Part shown: in pieces, positions 24,986-32,966 of the stretch | Numbering within the stretch: the first letter of the stretch is position 1 | Layout: each line of letters opens with the position of its first letter | NCBI RefSeq assembly: GCF_007004095.1 | Contig: NZ_VHJK01000001.1 | Span: 124,001-188,000, forward strand | Reading direction: 5' to 3' | Source of the DNA: Erythrobacter insulae | GTDB lineage: Bacteria > Pseudomonadota > Alphaproteobacteria > Sphingomonadales > Sphingomonadaceae | Length of the DNA: 64,000 nucleotides | Made by a program: the position numbers and the translations under genes | The notes under the pieces: model-generated | Databases searched by the model: none | Seen by the model: the letters and a program-made list of their open reading frames with translations, nothing else | Told to the model about the DNA's origin: nothing

Positions 24986-25686
24986 ATAGCAACTGCGCAA
25001 CCTGTCCTGTAAAAGACAGCGCAGCCTGCTCTGTTTTGACCGAGGAAGAACGTAACGCTCTCGCCAGCGCTGGCCGGACACGCGATTTGAAACGCGGTGA
25101 AATGTTGTTTGCTGCGGGCGACGAAGACGCCGCCTGCGCCACACTTGTTACCGGCGCGCTGAAAGTTTCGGCAATTGATCGCGATGGCAACGAACAAATA
25201 CTGGCTCTTGTGCATCCATCAGGCTTCATCGGTGAGCTGTTTTCACCATTTGCCCATCACGATGTCGTGGCGCTGACCAATAGCCGCCTTTGCACGTTCG
25301 CACGAAAAGATATCGAACGCGCGATTGACGAATTTCCCTCGCTCGCCCGTGCCTTGCTGCGCCGCAGTCAGGAAGACTTGCTCGCAACGCGCGGCTTGCT
25401 CGAATTGAACGCGACTGCCGACGCTGAAACCCGGCTGGCTGCGCTGATCCACGACTTTGCAGCCGCCGCGAGCCACACGTCATGCCATCTTGCCTCGGAA
25501 TTTGAATTGCCGCTGACCCGCGGAGAGATTGCCAATATGCTTGGCCTTACGATCGAGACCGTTAGCCGCAAACTTGGCGAGATTGAGGATAATGGCGCGA
25601 TCAAACGCAAAGGAAAGCGCGGGATCGAAATAATCGATCCCGCGCTCCTTCAGGTCCTGTCTGGGCGCCAGGCTGCTCAGGCCTAG
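24982..25686 (+). CDS. fnr: FNR-type oxygen-sensing Crp/Fnr regulator
   Basis: The 234-aa protein has N-terminal cysteines C5-X2-C8-X7-C16 plus Cys104 in SRLCTF, at the place of E. coli FNR Cys122. Together they form the ligand set expected for an O2-labile [4Fe-4S] cluster. A cyclic-nucleotide-type beta-roll domain is followed by the DNA-binding helix LTRGEIANMLGLTIETVSRKLGEIEDNGAIKRKGKRGIEI. The E-x2-S-R recognition pattern (ETVSR) is typical of proteins binding TTGAT-N4-ATCAA. A perfect copy of that box lies 0.5 kb away in front of the next-but-one operon. Related names in alphaproteobacteria include FnrL and FnrN. Confidence 0.88.
   Translation: MNSNCATCPVKDSAACSVLTEEERNALASAGRTRDLKRGEMLFAAGDEDAACATLVTGALKVSAIDRDGNEQILALVHPSGFIGELFSPFAHHDVVALTNSRLCTFARKDIERAIDEFPSLARALLRRSQEDLLATRGLLELNATADAETRLAALIHDFAAAASHTSCHLASEFELPLTRGEIANMLGLTIETVSRKLGEIEDNGAIKRKGKRGIEIIDPALLQVLSGRQAAQA
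25617..25645. repeat. Perfect 12-bp inverted repeat inside the fnr coding end
   Basis: GCGCGGGATCGA (25617-25628) and its exact reverse complement TCGATCCCGCGC (25634-25645) are separated by AATAA. It encodes part of the KRGIEIIDPAL segment and lies about 40 bases before the stop. It could act as a transcript-end stabiliser or terminator, but there is no T-run. Confidence 0.7.
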
Positions 25687-25733
25687 CTTGCATATTGTGA
25701 TCCTTGCATAAGGCTTCGATCAAAGCCCCTTGA

Positions 25734-26171
25734 TCACACCAAAGCGGCAATCACAACAACAGTGCAGGCCCAAAGAACGATCAACACCGGCAGGATCAAC
25801 ATCTGAATTGTCGCATCCCGTGCAGCAAGCCGCCCGGTGTTGGTCATGATGCCGGCCTGCGCAAATTTCCCCATTGTCATGGGGACGCTGTCATTATCCC
25901 TAAGCCGCGTCCAGAGCGCGGGCACCCCAAAGCCCGCTGCGATGATCGCGGCAAAGATCACCATCGGGATGATAAGGCCGGGAGTGGAAAAAGCGGCCGC
26001 CATGATCCCAATAAAGGCGAGGTAGCAGCCAACAGTTGCGCCATAGAGCGCGGTTGGAAGCCCGAAATTGCGATCACTTTCAACCTGATTGCGCGGAGCA
26101 TTAGCGTTGGCTGGCGCTTCGACAATGCGGGCATCACCGCGGGCGAGAATATCATGGACTTGTTTACTCAT
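25734..26171 (-). CDS. Small integral membrane protein, probably FNR-regulated
   Basis: The 145-aa protein has a hydrophilic N-terminus (about 36 residues) and three or more hydrophobic segments: ALYGATVGCYLAFIGIMAAAF, LIIPMVIFAAIIAAGFGVPAL and LILPVLIVLWACTVVVIAAL. No family is recognised. AAGGAG precedes ATG 26171 by 9 bases. A perfect FNR box with a correctly spaced -10 lies 54 bases upstream, so expression should rise when oxygen is low. The gene is convergent with fnr. Confidence 0.7.
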   Translation of the reverse strand: MSKQVHDILARGDARIVEAPANANAPRNQVESDRNFGLPTALYGATVGCYLAFIGIMAAAFSTPGLIIPMVIFAAIIAAGFGVPALWTRLRDNDSVPMTMGKFAQAGIMTNTGRLAARDATIQMLILPVLIVLWACTVVVIAALV

Positions 26172-26196
26172 GGGGCTTTCTCCTTCGTTGGAAAGA

Positions 26197-26238
26197 GAAT
26201 TAGAGCGGTCCGGCAGGGCGGACCTTGATCCAAATCAA
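26197..26238 (-). promoter_or_regulatory. FNR box and class II promoter
   Basis: TTGATCCAAATCAA (26225-26238) matches the FNR consensus TTGAT-N4-ATCAA exactly. On the minus strand the -10-like TAATTC is at 26202-26197. A start near 26190 puts the box centre at -41.5, the standard position for FNR activation. It is upstream of the small membrane protein and downstream of moaE. Confidence 0.85.
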
Positions 26239-26254
26239 ACTGCCAAATTTAATA

Positions 26255-26701
26255 TCAATTCCAGCGGGCCAGATCGGCGTAATCTGCACTGCGCGGCTCA
26301 ATCCAGCGCCAGTTTCCACCGCTAAGTTCGCGTTTCCAGAACCATGCCGCGCTTTTGAGATGATCCATGCAGAAATCGACCGCATCGATGGCGTCGCGCC
26401 TGTGGCGGGATGCCGCAGAGACGCACACAATCGGTTCACCCGGACCCATCGTTCCCACGCGGTGAACAATCAGCAATCCCAGCAAGTCGAACCTCTTCGA
26501 GGCTTTATCAGCCAGTTGATCCAGACCCGGCAGGGTCAAAGGCTCATAATGGGATAGCTCCAGCGCTTCGACATCGGCCTCTCTGCGAACTTCACCAATA
26601 AAGGTGCAAATGCCGCCCGCATCACTGCAAATTCTTGCGAAGGGTTCCGTAAGTTCGCCCGGAACAAACGGGTCATGCAGCAAGCGGATATCGCGGTGCA
26701 T
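26255..26701 (-). CDS. moaE: Molybdopterin synthase catalytic subunit MoaE
   Basis: The 148-aa protein shows the MoaE pattern: GGICTFIGEVRREADVEALELSHYEPL near residues 29-55, IVHRVGTMGPGEPIVCVSAASRHRRDAIDAVDFCMDHLK and the catalytic-Lys segment AAWFWKREL. With MoaD it transfers sulfur to cyclic pyranopterin to form molybdopterin. It follows moaD by 6 bases in the moaA-moaD-moaE run. Confidence 0.95.
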   Translation of the reverse strand: MHRDIRLLHDPFVPGELTEPFARICSDAGGICTFIGEVRREADVEALELSHYEPLTLPGLDQLADKASKRFDLLGLLIVHRVGTMGPGEPIVCVSAASRHRRDAIDAVDFCMDHLKSAAWFWKRELSGGNWRWIEPRSADYADLARWN

Positions 26702-26707
26702 GCGGCG

Positions 26708-26950
26708 CTACCCCCCGCTAACCGGGGGTAGCAGCGCGATCTCGTCGCCATCCCGGGCATTCAGCGCAGCCTTTTCAGTCAGGACTTTGCCCGCGCATGC
26801 AACATTAACCCGGTCCTCTGCCAGTTGATCGGCAATCTCGGGGCCAACCTCAGCCAGCAACCCCTCCCAATCCAGCGGCGCTGCCGCGCTGCGGCTGTCT
26901 TCACCTGCTATATCGCGCAAAGGGCCAAGAAATAAGATTGTTACGGCCAC
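26708..26950 (-). CDS. moaD: Molybdopterin synthase sulfur carrier subunit MoaD
   Basis: The 80-aa ubiquitin-like protein ends in PPVSGG; the terminal Gly-Gly is adenylated and thiocarboxylated to carry sulfur. The beta-grasp core VTILFLGPLRDIAGEDS and VACAGKVLTEKAALNARDGDEIALLPPV is typical. It lies between moaA and moaE with 5- and 6-base gaps. Confidence 0.95.
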   Translation of the reverse strand: MAVTILFLGPLRDIAGEDSRSAAAPLDWEGLLAEVGPEIADQLAEDRVNVACAGKVLTEKAALNARDGDEIALLPPVSGG

Positions 26951-26955
26951 AGCGA

Positions 26956-28002
26956 TCAGCCCCCTGTCATCGACATATGGCGCGGTTGAGCCGGAACTGC
27001 GCCGCGCTTGTCCATGCGAAAATCGTGTTTTTCCGGTTTGATCATCATCGCCTGCGCCAATCCTTTGGCGAGGTTTGCCTGCGGGTCATCCGATCGCAAT
27101 GCAGCGCGAAGATCGACGCGCTCGGCCCCGCCAAGGCACGGATAAAGCTGACCCGTTGCCGTCACGCGGAGCCTGTTGCAGCCTGCACAGAAATTTCCGG
27201 TAAGCGGCGTAATAAGGCCCAGCCTGCCTCCTGTCTCGGCAATATCAAAATATCGCGCCGGTCCGCCGGTGGTGTGATCACTCGGCGTCAACGTCCATCG
27301 CTGTTCCAGTTGCTCTTTAACAAGGCCGAGAGAAAGGAACTGATCAAGCCTCTCCTCCTCTATCTCACCCAGCGGCATCACCTCGATCAGCGTCACATCG
27401 TGCCCCTCTGAATGGGCCCATGCGATCAAATCGGGCAGTTCGTTCTCATTCACGCCTTTCAATGCGACTGCGTTCAGTTTGACCTTGAGCCCAGCGTCTT
27501 TGGCAGCGGCGATGCCATTGAGCACCTGAGGCAGCACATCGCGGCGGGTCAGCCGGGCGAAACGATCACGGTCCAGTGTATCGAGCGAGACGTTGACACG
27601 CTGCACACCCGCTTTTGCCAACGCATCAGCATGATCGGCCAATCGGGTTGCGTTGGTGGTGAGCGTCAATTCATCAAGACCATCCCCGATGCGCCGCCCT
27701 AGCGCAGCAATCAGATCAGTAATATCGCGCCGCACCAAGGGCTCCCCGCCGGTAATGCGAATCTTGGTGACACCGCGTTCGATAAAACCGCTCGCCAGAT
27801 CATAGAGTTCTTCGAGTGTAAGAACCTCTTTGCGCGGCAGAAACTGCATCCGTTCTGGCATGCAATAGGTGCAGCGCAAATCGCAGCGATCCGTCACTGA
27901 CATGCGCAGATAGGAAATTGAACGCTGGAACGTATCGATCAGCGGCGCTTCCCTGCCGCCAAGATCAATGCGGTCTGGTTTGCGAGTCGAAATTTCACCC
28001 AT
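26956..28002 (-). CDS. moaA: GTP 3',8-cyclase MoaA (radical SAM)
   Basis: About 348 aa from ATG 28002. The radical-SAM cluster motif C40-X3-C44-X2-C47 lies in VTDRCDLRCTYCMPE. GGEPLVRRD, the C-terminal second cluster motif NFCAGCNRLRVTATGQLYPC and a terminal SMTGG complete the MoaA pattern. It converts GTP to 3',8-cyclo-GTP in molybdenum cofactor synthesis. The ATG overlaps the upstream truncated-SDR stop by eight bases, supporting this start over ATG 28038. Confidence 0.95.
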   Translation of the reverse strand: MGEISTRKPDRIDLGGREAPLIDTFQRSISYLRMSVTDRCDLRCTYCMPERMQFLPRKEVLTLEELYDLASGFIERGVTKIRITGGEPLVRRDITDLIAALGRRIGDGLDELTLTTNATRLADHADALAKAGVQRVNVSLDTLDRDRFARLTRRDVLPQVLNGIAAAKDAGLKVKLNAVALKGVNENELPDLIAWAHSEGHDVTLIEVMPLGEIEEERLDQFLSLGLVKEQLEQRWTLTPSDHTTGGPARYFDIAETGGRLGLITPLTGNFCAGCNRLRVTATGQLYPCLGGAERVDLRAALRSDDPQANLAKGLAQAMMIKPEKHDFRMDKRGAVPAQPRHMSMTGG

Positions 28003-28315
28003 GAGCAGGAAGATACTGCCCGGTAACGCCGGGCGCATCCTTTAAGTAGGAAATGATCGCATCCACTCCCGCACCCACACGCGCTGCGCCGATTACATTG
28101 GCTCGTTTGGGGGTGTATTCTCGTGCAAGATCCCGCGCGAGCGAGCGCCGCCAGTCATCATGATCCTTGCCAGCGGCCGGCAGTATTATCACCAAAGCCT
28201 CGGTTTCTGCTGCACTCAAAAGGGCAGCGGCCTGGTCCAAGTACAATTTGAAAAACTCAGCGCTCGCCGCGATGCCGCTATCAGGCAGTGAATTCACGGT
28301 TAGCACGGCCTGCAT
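27995..28315 (-). CDS. 106-aa C-terminal-type SDR fragment (mini Rossmann protein)
   Basis: The small protein lacks a dinucleotide-binding TGxxxGxG start but ends like a short-chain dehydrogenase: WRRSLARDLAREYTPKRANVIGA (residues 55-77) resembles the helix after the SDR Tyr-Lys pair, and YLKDAPGVTGQYLPAHG (90-106) resembles the classical VTGQ-x-L-x-x-DGG end. The catalytic Tyr-x3-Lys is missing. The frame is intact and the gene overlaps both folB (TGATG) and moaA (8 bases), so it is translated and coupled. Pteridine-reductase-type SDRs often accompany folB, so a degenerate relative with a structural role is possible. Confidence 0.65.
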   Translation of the reverse strand: MQAVLTVNSLPDSGIAASAEFFKLYLDQAAALLSAAETEALVIILPAAGKDHDDWRRSLARDLAREYTPKRANVIGAARVGAGVDAIISYLKDAPGVTGQYLPAHG

Positions 28316-28698
28316 CAGTCAGCCGGTCTTTCACGGTGCATGGTGATACCGATTTTCTCGTTCGCCTCGGCGATGGCGAGCTTCACGATCTTTATCGTTA
28401 CAGCCTGAACCCGCGTATCCTGCACAAACAGGCTTTCACAGATGTGGTCGGCCACCGCTTCGATCAGTTTGAAATGGACATCCTTCGGTAGCCCTTCGGA
28501 GGCTGCGAATTTAAGATCCATATAGTTTTTGCTGGCATCAAGCGGGGTATCGGGATCGTAACGATCCGCGATATCATAGCGCGTTTGGATCGTTATCCGC
28601 AGCGGCTGCGGATTGCCGGTTTCCTCTGAATAGATGCCGGTCAGGACATCCACTTCGAGATCGGCAACTTCGAGAATTAGCGAATCGGTCATAGTCAT
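28315..28698 (-). CDS. folB: Dihydroneopterin aldolase family protein FolB
   Basis: The 127-aa protein has the FolB/T-fold layout: LEVADLEVDVLTGIYSEETGNPQPLRITI at the start, LDASKNYMDLKFAASEG, KLIEAVADHICESLF with the conserved Glu and helix, and IKIVKLAIAEANEKIGITMHR with the catalytic Lys near the end. FolB cleaves dihydroneopterin in folate synthesis. Its placement with the truncated SDR and moaA groups pterin-related genes together. It lies 6 bases from the methyltransferase stop upstream. Confidence 0.85.
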   Translation of the reverse strand: MTMTDSLILEVADLEVDVLTGIYSEETGNPQPLRITIQTRYDIADRYDPDTPLDASKNYMDLKFAASEGLPKDVHFKLIEAVADHICESLFVQDTRVQAVTIKIVKLAIAEANEKIGITMHRERPAD

Positions 28699-28704
28699 TG
28701 GCTC

Positions 28705-29613
28705 TTAGACGGGATTGGACCATCGTGCGAAGATTGCGGTGGGCAATCGGCGCCGCGGCGCGCCTTCGCCCAAGCTCGCTTCGGTGACGACAAGATCGCC
28801 ATACTCGACAAGCCCCGGCAGATGCCGCAGTTTTTCCTCAAGCAGCCCTGCAAGAGAGATTGCGCTCATGCGAACGGCATAGACGGTCAAAAACAAGAAC
28901 GCGCTTTTGCTATCAAGCAGCTGCGCGCAGTCACCGATCAGATCGGGCAGGCCTTCTTCCAACCGCCATGTTTCGTTCTTTGGACCTCGCCCAAATTTGG
29001 GCGGGTCAAGAATGATCCCGTCATAGCGCCGCTCCCGCCGCACTTCACGCGCGGCAAATTTCGCCGCATCATCCACCAACCAGCGGATCGGGCGGTCATC
29101 CATACCGGAAAGCGCCGAGTTATCGCGAGCCTGTGCCACCGATTTCTTGGAAGCATCGACATGGGTAACGCGTCCGTGATCGCTCAGCGCCAGCGTGCCT
29201 AGGCCGGTATAGCCGAACATATTCATCGTTTCGGCATCATCGCGGCCTGCAAGCTGGCCCGTCATCCAATCCCAAACGGGTGCCATATCTGGGAAGAATT
29301 GCAGGTGCCGGAACGGGGTCGGCTGCGCGGTAAACCGGATATCATTCCATGCCAGCTCCCAACCCTCTTCGGGAAGCTCGCTTTCCAATTGCCATCGGCC
29401 GCCGCCATCCTCATCGGAGCCCGGCACAAACTCACCATCTGCCGGCCATTGCGGGAGTCTGGGTTGCCAAAGCGCCTGCGGTTCCGGACGTATGAAGGTA
29501 TGCGGCCCGAACCGCTCAATCTTGCGTCCGCCACCGCTATCAAGCAGCGAATACGCATCATCAGGCCACCCCGCGCACTCCATCACCATAGGTTGAGGCG
29601 CAAGCATCACCAT
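28705..29613 (-). CDS. Class I SAM-dependent RNA methyltransferase, RlmI-like
   Basis: The 302-aa protein has motif I in TMNMFGYTGLGTLALSDHGRVTHVDASKKSVAQARDN and motif IV DPPKFGRG (in YDGIILDPPKFGRGPKNETW), plus a LTVYAVRMSA segment. The DPPKF motif and the preceding RHLQFFPDMAPVWDW are typical of the RlmI/RlmK-like 23S rRNA cytosine methyltransferase group. The N-terminal PUA domain of RlmI is not evident. The ATG overlaps the thrC stop (TGATG). The exact target nucleotide cannot be inferred. Confidence 0.82.
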   Translation of the reverse strand: MVMLAPQPMVMECAGWPDDAYSLLDSGGGRKIERFGPHTFIRPEPQALWQPRLPQWPADGEFVPGSDEDGGGRWQLESELPEEGWELAWNDIRFTAQPTPFRHLQFFPDMAPVWDWMTGQLAGRDDAETMNMFGYTGLGTLALSDHGRVTHVDASKKSVAQARDNSALSGMDDRPIRWLVDDAAKFAAREVRRERRYDGIILDPPKFGRGPKNETWRLEEGLPDLIGDCAQLLDSKSAFLFLTVYAVRMSAISLAGLLEEKLRHLPGLVEYGDLVVTEASLGEGAPRRRLPTAIFARWSNPV

Positions 29614-31022
29614 CAGGCAGAGGCCGCGTTCTGCAGCACAAAATCGCGGGTTGTCTCATAATCACCGGCCAGCTCGATAAAGCGTTCCTCGCGCCCGAAC
29701 AGATCGCCAACGCGCGCGGGCAGGCCAGGCCGTACACCGATTGCGCGCTCGACCGCGTCTGGAAACTTGGCCGGATGCGCCGTTGCAAGCGTCACAATCG
29801 GCACATCTGGAGCAATCACGCCCGATGCGCCCGCCGTAATGCCCGCATGAAGCCCAACGCCTGTATGCGGATCAATTACCTGCCCCGCTTCGCGATGCGC
29901 CCACGCAAGCGCGCGATTGGTATCATCCTGATCCGCCCTCAAACTGGTGAACAACGCCGAGGCACCTTGCGACTGCGCATTGGTCAGGCGCATACTCTTG
30001 GATGCTTCAAATGCATGCATCTGGTCAGCCATGGCCATGCCGTCACGCCCGCCGCAATCGAACAGCAAGCGTTCAAAATTCGAGCTGACCTGAATATCCA
30101 TCGAAGGCGTAATCGTCGGCGTGACACCGCCCGCCGAATAATCGCCTTCGCTGATCGCACGGTGCAGAATATCATTCACATTTGTGGCCACAATCAGCCG
30201 CTCAATCGGCAGCCCCATTCGGGCCGCAACATAGCCTGCGAACACATCGCCGAAATTGCCGGTCGGCACGGAATAGGCGACCGTCCGGTCTGGCCCGCCA
30301 AGCTGCAATGCAGAGTAAAAATAATACACCACCTGGGCCATCAGGCGCGCCCAATTGATCGAGTTTACCGCGCCCAATTGCAACCGGCCTGTTACGTCAT
30401 CGTCACGGAACATCCGCTTCACATGCGCCTGCGCATCGTCAAAGCTGCCTTCAATGGCAAGGTTGTAGACATTGGGCGCGCGCACTGTCGTCATCTGGCG
30501 GCGCTGAACATCGCTGACCTTGCCCTTTGGATGGAGCATGAAAATCTCAACGCGCTCAAGCCCGGCCACCGCGCGAATCGCAGCGGACCCGGTATCGCCG
30601 CTGGTCGCGCCGACAATTTTGAGTTGCTGATCGCGCCGGTCGAGAAAAGTCTCAAACAACCGGCCTAACATTTGCAACGCGACATCTTTGAAAGCGAGCG
30701 TCGGACCGTGGAACAGTTCAAGCAGCCATTGCTGCTGGTCCAATTGGACGAGAGGCGTCACAGCAGCGTGGCCAAAATCGCCGTACACCGTGTGACACAG
30801 CGCATCGAGTTCATCGTCGGTCAGACTTCCAGCGACGAACGGGCGCATAATCGTTGCCGCCAATTCGGGATACGGCCTGCCCCGCATTGCGCGGATCTCA
30901 GCCTCGGTGAAGCGCGGCCATTCGCGCGGGAGATACAATCCGCCATCGCTGGCGAGACCGGCCAATGTTGCGCCTTCGAAATCCAGCGTCGGCGCGCTTC
31001 CTCGGGTGGAGATATATTCCAT
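29613..31022 (-). CDS. thrC: Threonine synthase
   Basis: The 469-aa PLP enzyme begins MEYISTRGSAPTLDFEGATLAGLASDGGLYLP and carries the PLP lysine in GPTLAFKDVALQ, the phosphate-binding GATSGDTGSAAI and the NSINWARLMAQVVYYF segment of the long (proteobacterial/yeast) threonine synthase class. It converts O-phosphohomoserine to threonine. It follows the SURF1 gene by 61 bases at the end of the oxidase cluster, an adjacency common in sphingomonads with no known functional reason. Confidence 0.95.
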   Translation of the reverse strand: MEYISTRGSAPTLDFEGATLAGLASDGGLYLPREWPRFTEAEIRAMRGRPYPELAATIMRPFVAGSLTDDELDALCHTVYGDFGHAAVTPLVQLDQQQWLLELFHGPTLAFKDVALQMLGRLFETFLDRRDQQLKIVGATSGDTGSAAIRAVAGLERVEIFMLHPKGKVSDVQRRQMTTVRAPNVYNLAIEGSFDDAQAHVKRMFRDDDVTGRLQLGAVNSINWARLMAQVVYYFYSALQLGGPDRTVAYSVPTGNFGDVFAGYVAARMGLPIERLIVATNVNDILHRAISEGDYSAGGVTPTITPSMDIQVSSNFERLLFDCGGRDGMAMADQMHAFEASKSMRLTNAQSQGASALFTSLRADQDDTNRALAWAHREAGQVIDPHTGVGLHAGITAGASGVIAPDVPIVTLATAHPAKFPDAVERAIGVRPGLPARVGDLFGREERFIELAGDYETTRDFVLQNAASA

Positions 31023-31083
31023 AGTTTGCAGCGGTTAGCGCCGTGCGGGTTTGAGAGCAAGCAAGGGTGCCTTCGCCCTCCCC

Positions 31084-31653
31084 CTAGTCTTTCTTTCGGA
31101 GCCGCGAACGAATGGCAAAACCGTAGATGATCAAGGCGGTCAGCGCGAAGAAGAACCATTGCCCCGCATAGGCGAGATGGTTGTTCGGCAGATTGCTCGG
31201 GTCGGGCTTTATCAGCGGCGCAAGGCCGGCTTGCGGTGGGTCAGCGACAAGACGCGGGCCCGGTGCAATGATGCCGGTCACCTCTCCGCCGGTCCATTCG
31301 GGTGCGGCAAGGCCGCGCGAATATCCCAGATCGACAAGGATTACGGCCCTATCCTCAAGCCGGCAAGTTGCGCGCTGCGCCCATCCTTTCTGGCCGCGCT
31401 GCGATGTGCCGGCGACTGTTTCGATCGAGACAACCTCAACACAATCGATCGCGCTCCGGCGAAACCACACATCCCTGCCCGAACCCGAAACCGGGAAACT
31501 GACGGGATCGGCATTTGCCGACGCCTGAGAATAGGCGGCAAGCATGGCCTGCTTCTCATCCATCCGGCCCAATTGCCAGAACCCCAGCCAGACCATCGTA
31601 ATCACAGCGGCGATTACGATGATGGTTGGAATAATCGGAATGCGAGAGGTCAT
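31084..31653 (-). CDS. SURF1-family cytochrome oxidase assembly protein
   Basis: The 189-aa protein has an N-terminal membrane helix (IPTIIVIAAVITMVWLGFWQLGRMDEK) and a C-terminal one (LAYAGQWFFFALTALIIYGF), the standard two-helix SURF1 layout with WQ-x2-R and P-x-NHL-x-YA-x-QW landmarks. It is shorter than typical SURF1 (about 230-250 aa) because the periplasmic loop is compact. SURF1 delivers or retains heme a for aa3 oxidase subunit I. It overlaps the DUF983 gene by four bases. Confidence 0.88.
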   Translation of the reverse strand: MTSRIPIIPTIIVIAAVITMVWLGFWQLGRMDEKQAMLAAYSQASANADPVSFPVSGSGRDVWFRRSAIDCVEVVSIETVAGTSQRGQKGWAQRATCRLEDRAVILVDLGYSRGLAAPEWTGGEVTGIIAPGPRLVADPPQAGLAPLIKPDPSNLPNNHLAYAGQWFFFALTALIIYGFAIRSRLRKKD

Positions 31654-32039
31654 TGGCTCGGTTTCTCTTTGTCAGATTGCGCTTCATACTGCGCATATAG
31701 CAGCGCGGTTTTGTACAGCCTCAATCCGCCCAGCACCGCGGTGATCGTTGCCGCGCTCCAGAAAACTGCCTGAAGCCAGAACGGGGGCTGCAATGCCATA
31801 TCGATGCCGATTGCTGCAGAAATCAGGACGACGGCTATCAGGATTGTCAGCAATCCCGACCAGCGTGCGCCGCGTTCGAGCTCGCTGAAATCAAGCCCGC
31901 AACTCTCGCACGAAATGGCGATGCGCGCTGGCGCTTCAAACAGGGTTGGATCGCTGCATCGCGGACACAAACCAGAAAGGGCAGCCTGGAATAAACCCGG
32001 CTGCCCCTCTGTGTGTTTCAGACTTTCGTCCGGGCGCAT
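31650..32039 (-). CDS. DUF983 family membrane protein
   Basis: The 129-aa protein from ATG 32039 has a small Cys-rich domain LCPRCSDPTLFEAPARIAISCESCGLDFSELERG (two CxxC pairs, zinc-ribbon-like) followed by two transmembrane helices. This is the DUF983 family, regularly found between ctaE and SURF1 in alphaproteobacterial oxidase operons and presumed to help assembly. The start overlaps the ctaE stop (TGATG) and the stop overlaps the SURF1 start (ATGA). Confidence 0.88.
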   Translation of the reverse strand: MRPDESLKHTEGQPGLFQAALSGLCPRCSDPTLFEAPARIAISCESCGLDFSELERGARWSGLLTILIAVVLISAAIGIDMALQPPFWLQAVFWSAATITAVLGGLRLYKTALLYAQYEAQSDKEKPSQ

Positions 32040-32917
32040 CAGTGGACTGCAGCGCCCCAACCGCCCCAGACATATACGGCGATAAAGAGGAACAGCCAAA
32101 CGACGTCGACAAAGTGCCAATACCAGGCCGCAGCTTCGAAACCGAAATGCTGGCGCGGGGTAAAGTGCCCTTTATATGTGCGGAACAGGCACACAGCGAG
32201 GAACAGGGTGCCGATCAATACGTGGAAGCCGTGAAAGCCGGTCGCCATGTAGAACGCCGAACTGTACGTGTTCTGGCCAAAGTTGAACGGCGCGATGCTG
32301 TACTCATAAGCCTGGATTGCGCTGAACAATACGCCGAGTGCGATAGTCGCCCAAAGCCCTTTCTTGAGGCCATCACGGTCGCCATGGATGAGCGAATGGT
32401 GCGCCCATGTGACTGTTGTGCCCGAACACAGCAGGATCAGCGTGTTGAGCAAAGGCAGACTGAAAGCGTCCAGCACCTCCATGCCTTGCGGGACAAGCGT
32501 AGCGGTGGCGCCTGCTTGACCAAAGAGACTGGTCGTCATTTGCTCGGCTGTGCCAGCGTCTGTGACTGTCAGCGGCGTCGGGAACAGAGCGAAGTCAAAA
32601 AAGCTCCAGAACCAACCGACAAAGAACATGACTTCCGATGCGATGAACAGGATCATGCCGTAACGCATGTGAAGCTGAACCACCGGAGTGTGATCGCCGC
32701 GCTGCGCCTCGACCACGATGTTTTTGAACCACATGAAGAACGTTGCGATCAGTCCGGCAAGACCGGCCCACATGATGATGCTGCCCGAACTGCCAAAGGT
32801 GTCTGGATGCATATTCAGCACCAGACCGCTGGTAAATGTAACAGCCGACAAAGAGCCTACAAATGGCCAGATGTCGGGTTCAAGAATGTGATAATCGTGG
32901 TTTACGTTGCCAGCCAT
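32039..32917 (-). CDS. ctaE: Cytochrome c oxidase subunit III
   Basis: About 292 aa from ATG 32917 (MAGNVNHDYHILEPDIWPF). It has seven hydrophobic segments and subunit III signatures such as RYGMILFIASEVMFFVGWFWSFF, WAHHSLIHGDR, FYMATGFHGFHVLIGT and the terminal AAAWYWHFVDVVWLFLF. Subunit III binds lipids and stabilises the catalytic core. An upstream TTG at 32953 is in frame, but ATG 32917 starts the conserved sequence. Confidence 0.96.
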   Translation of the reverse strand: MAGNVNHDYHILEPDIWPFVGSLSAVTFTSGLVLNMHPDTFGSSGSIIMWAGLAGLIATFFMWFKNIVVEAQRGDHTPVVQLHMRYGMILFIASEVMFFVGWFWSFFDFALFPTPLTVTDAGTAEQMTTSLFGQAGATATLVPQGMEVLDAFSLPLLNTLILLCSGTTVTWAHHSLIHGDRDGLKKGLWATIALGVLFSAIQAYEYSIAPFNFGQNTYSSAFYMATGFHGFHVLIGTLFLAVCLFRTYKGHFTPRQHFGFEAAAWYWHFVDVVWLFLFIAVYVWGGWGAAVH

Positions 32918-32966
32918 GGTCTGCTTTTCCCGTCCCTTAGGATGCGTATTCAATCATGTTTGCGCG

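Noticed and set aside
25687-25733. TTGATC-containing repeat between fnr and the small membrane gene as a second FNR box
   Set aside because: The half-sites are not correctly spaced (no TTGAT-N4-ATCAA) and it lies between convergent gene ends.
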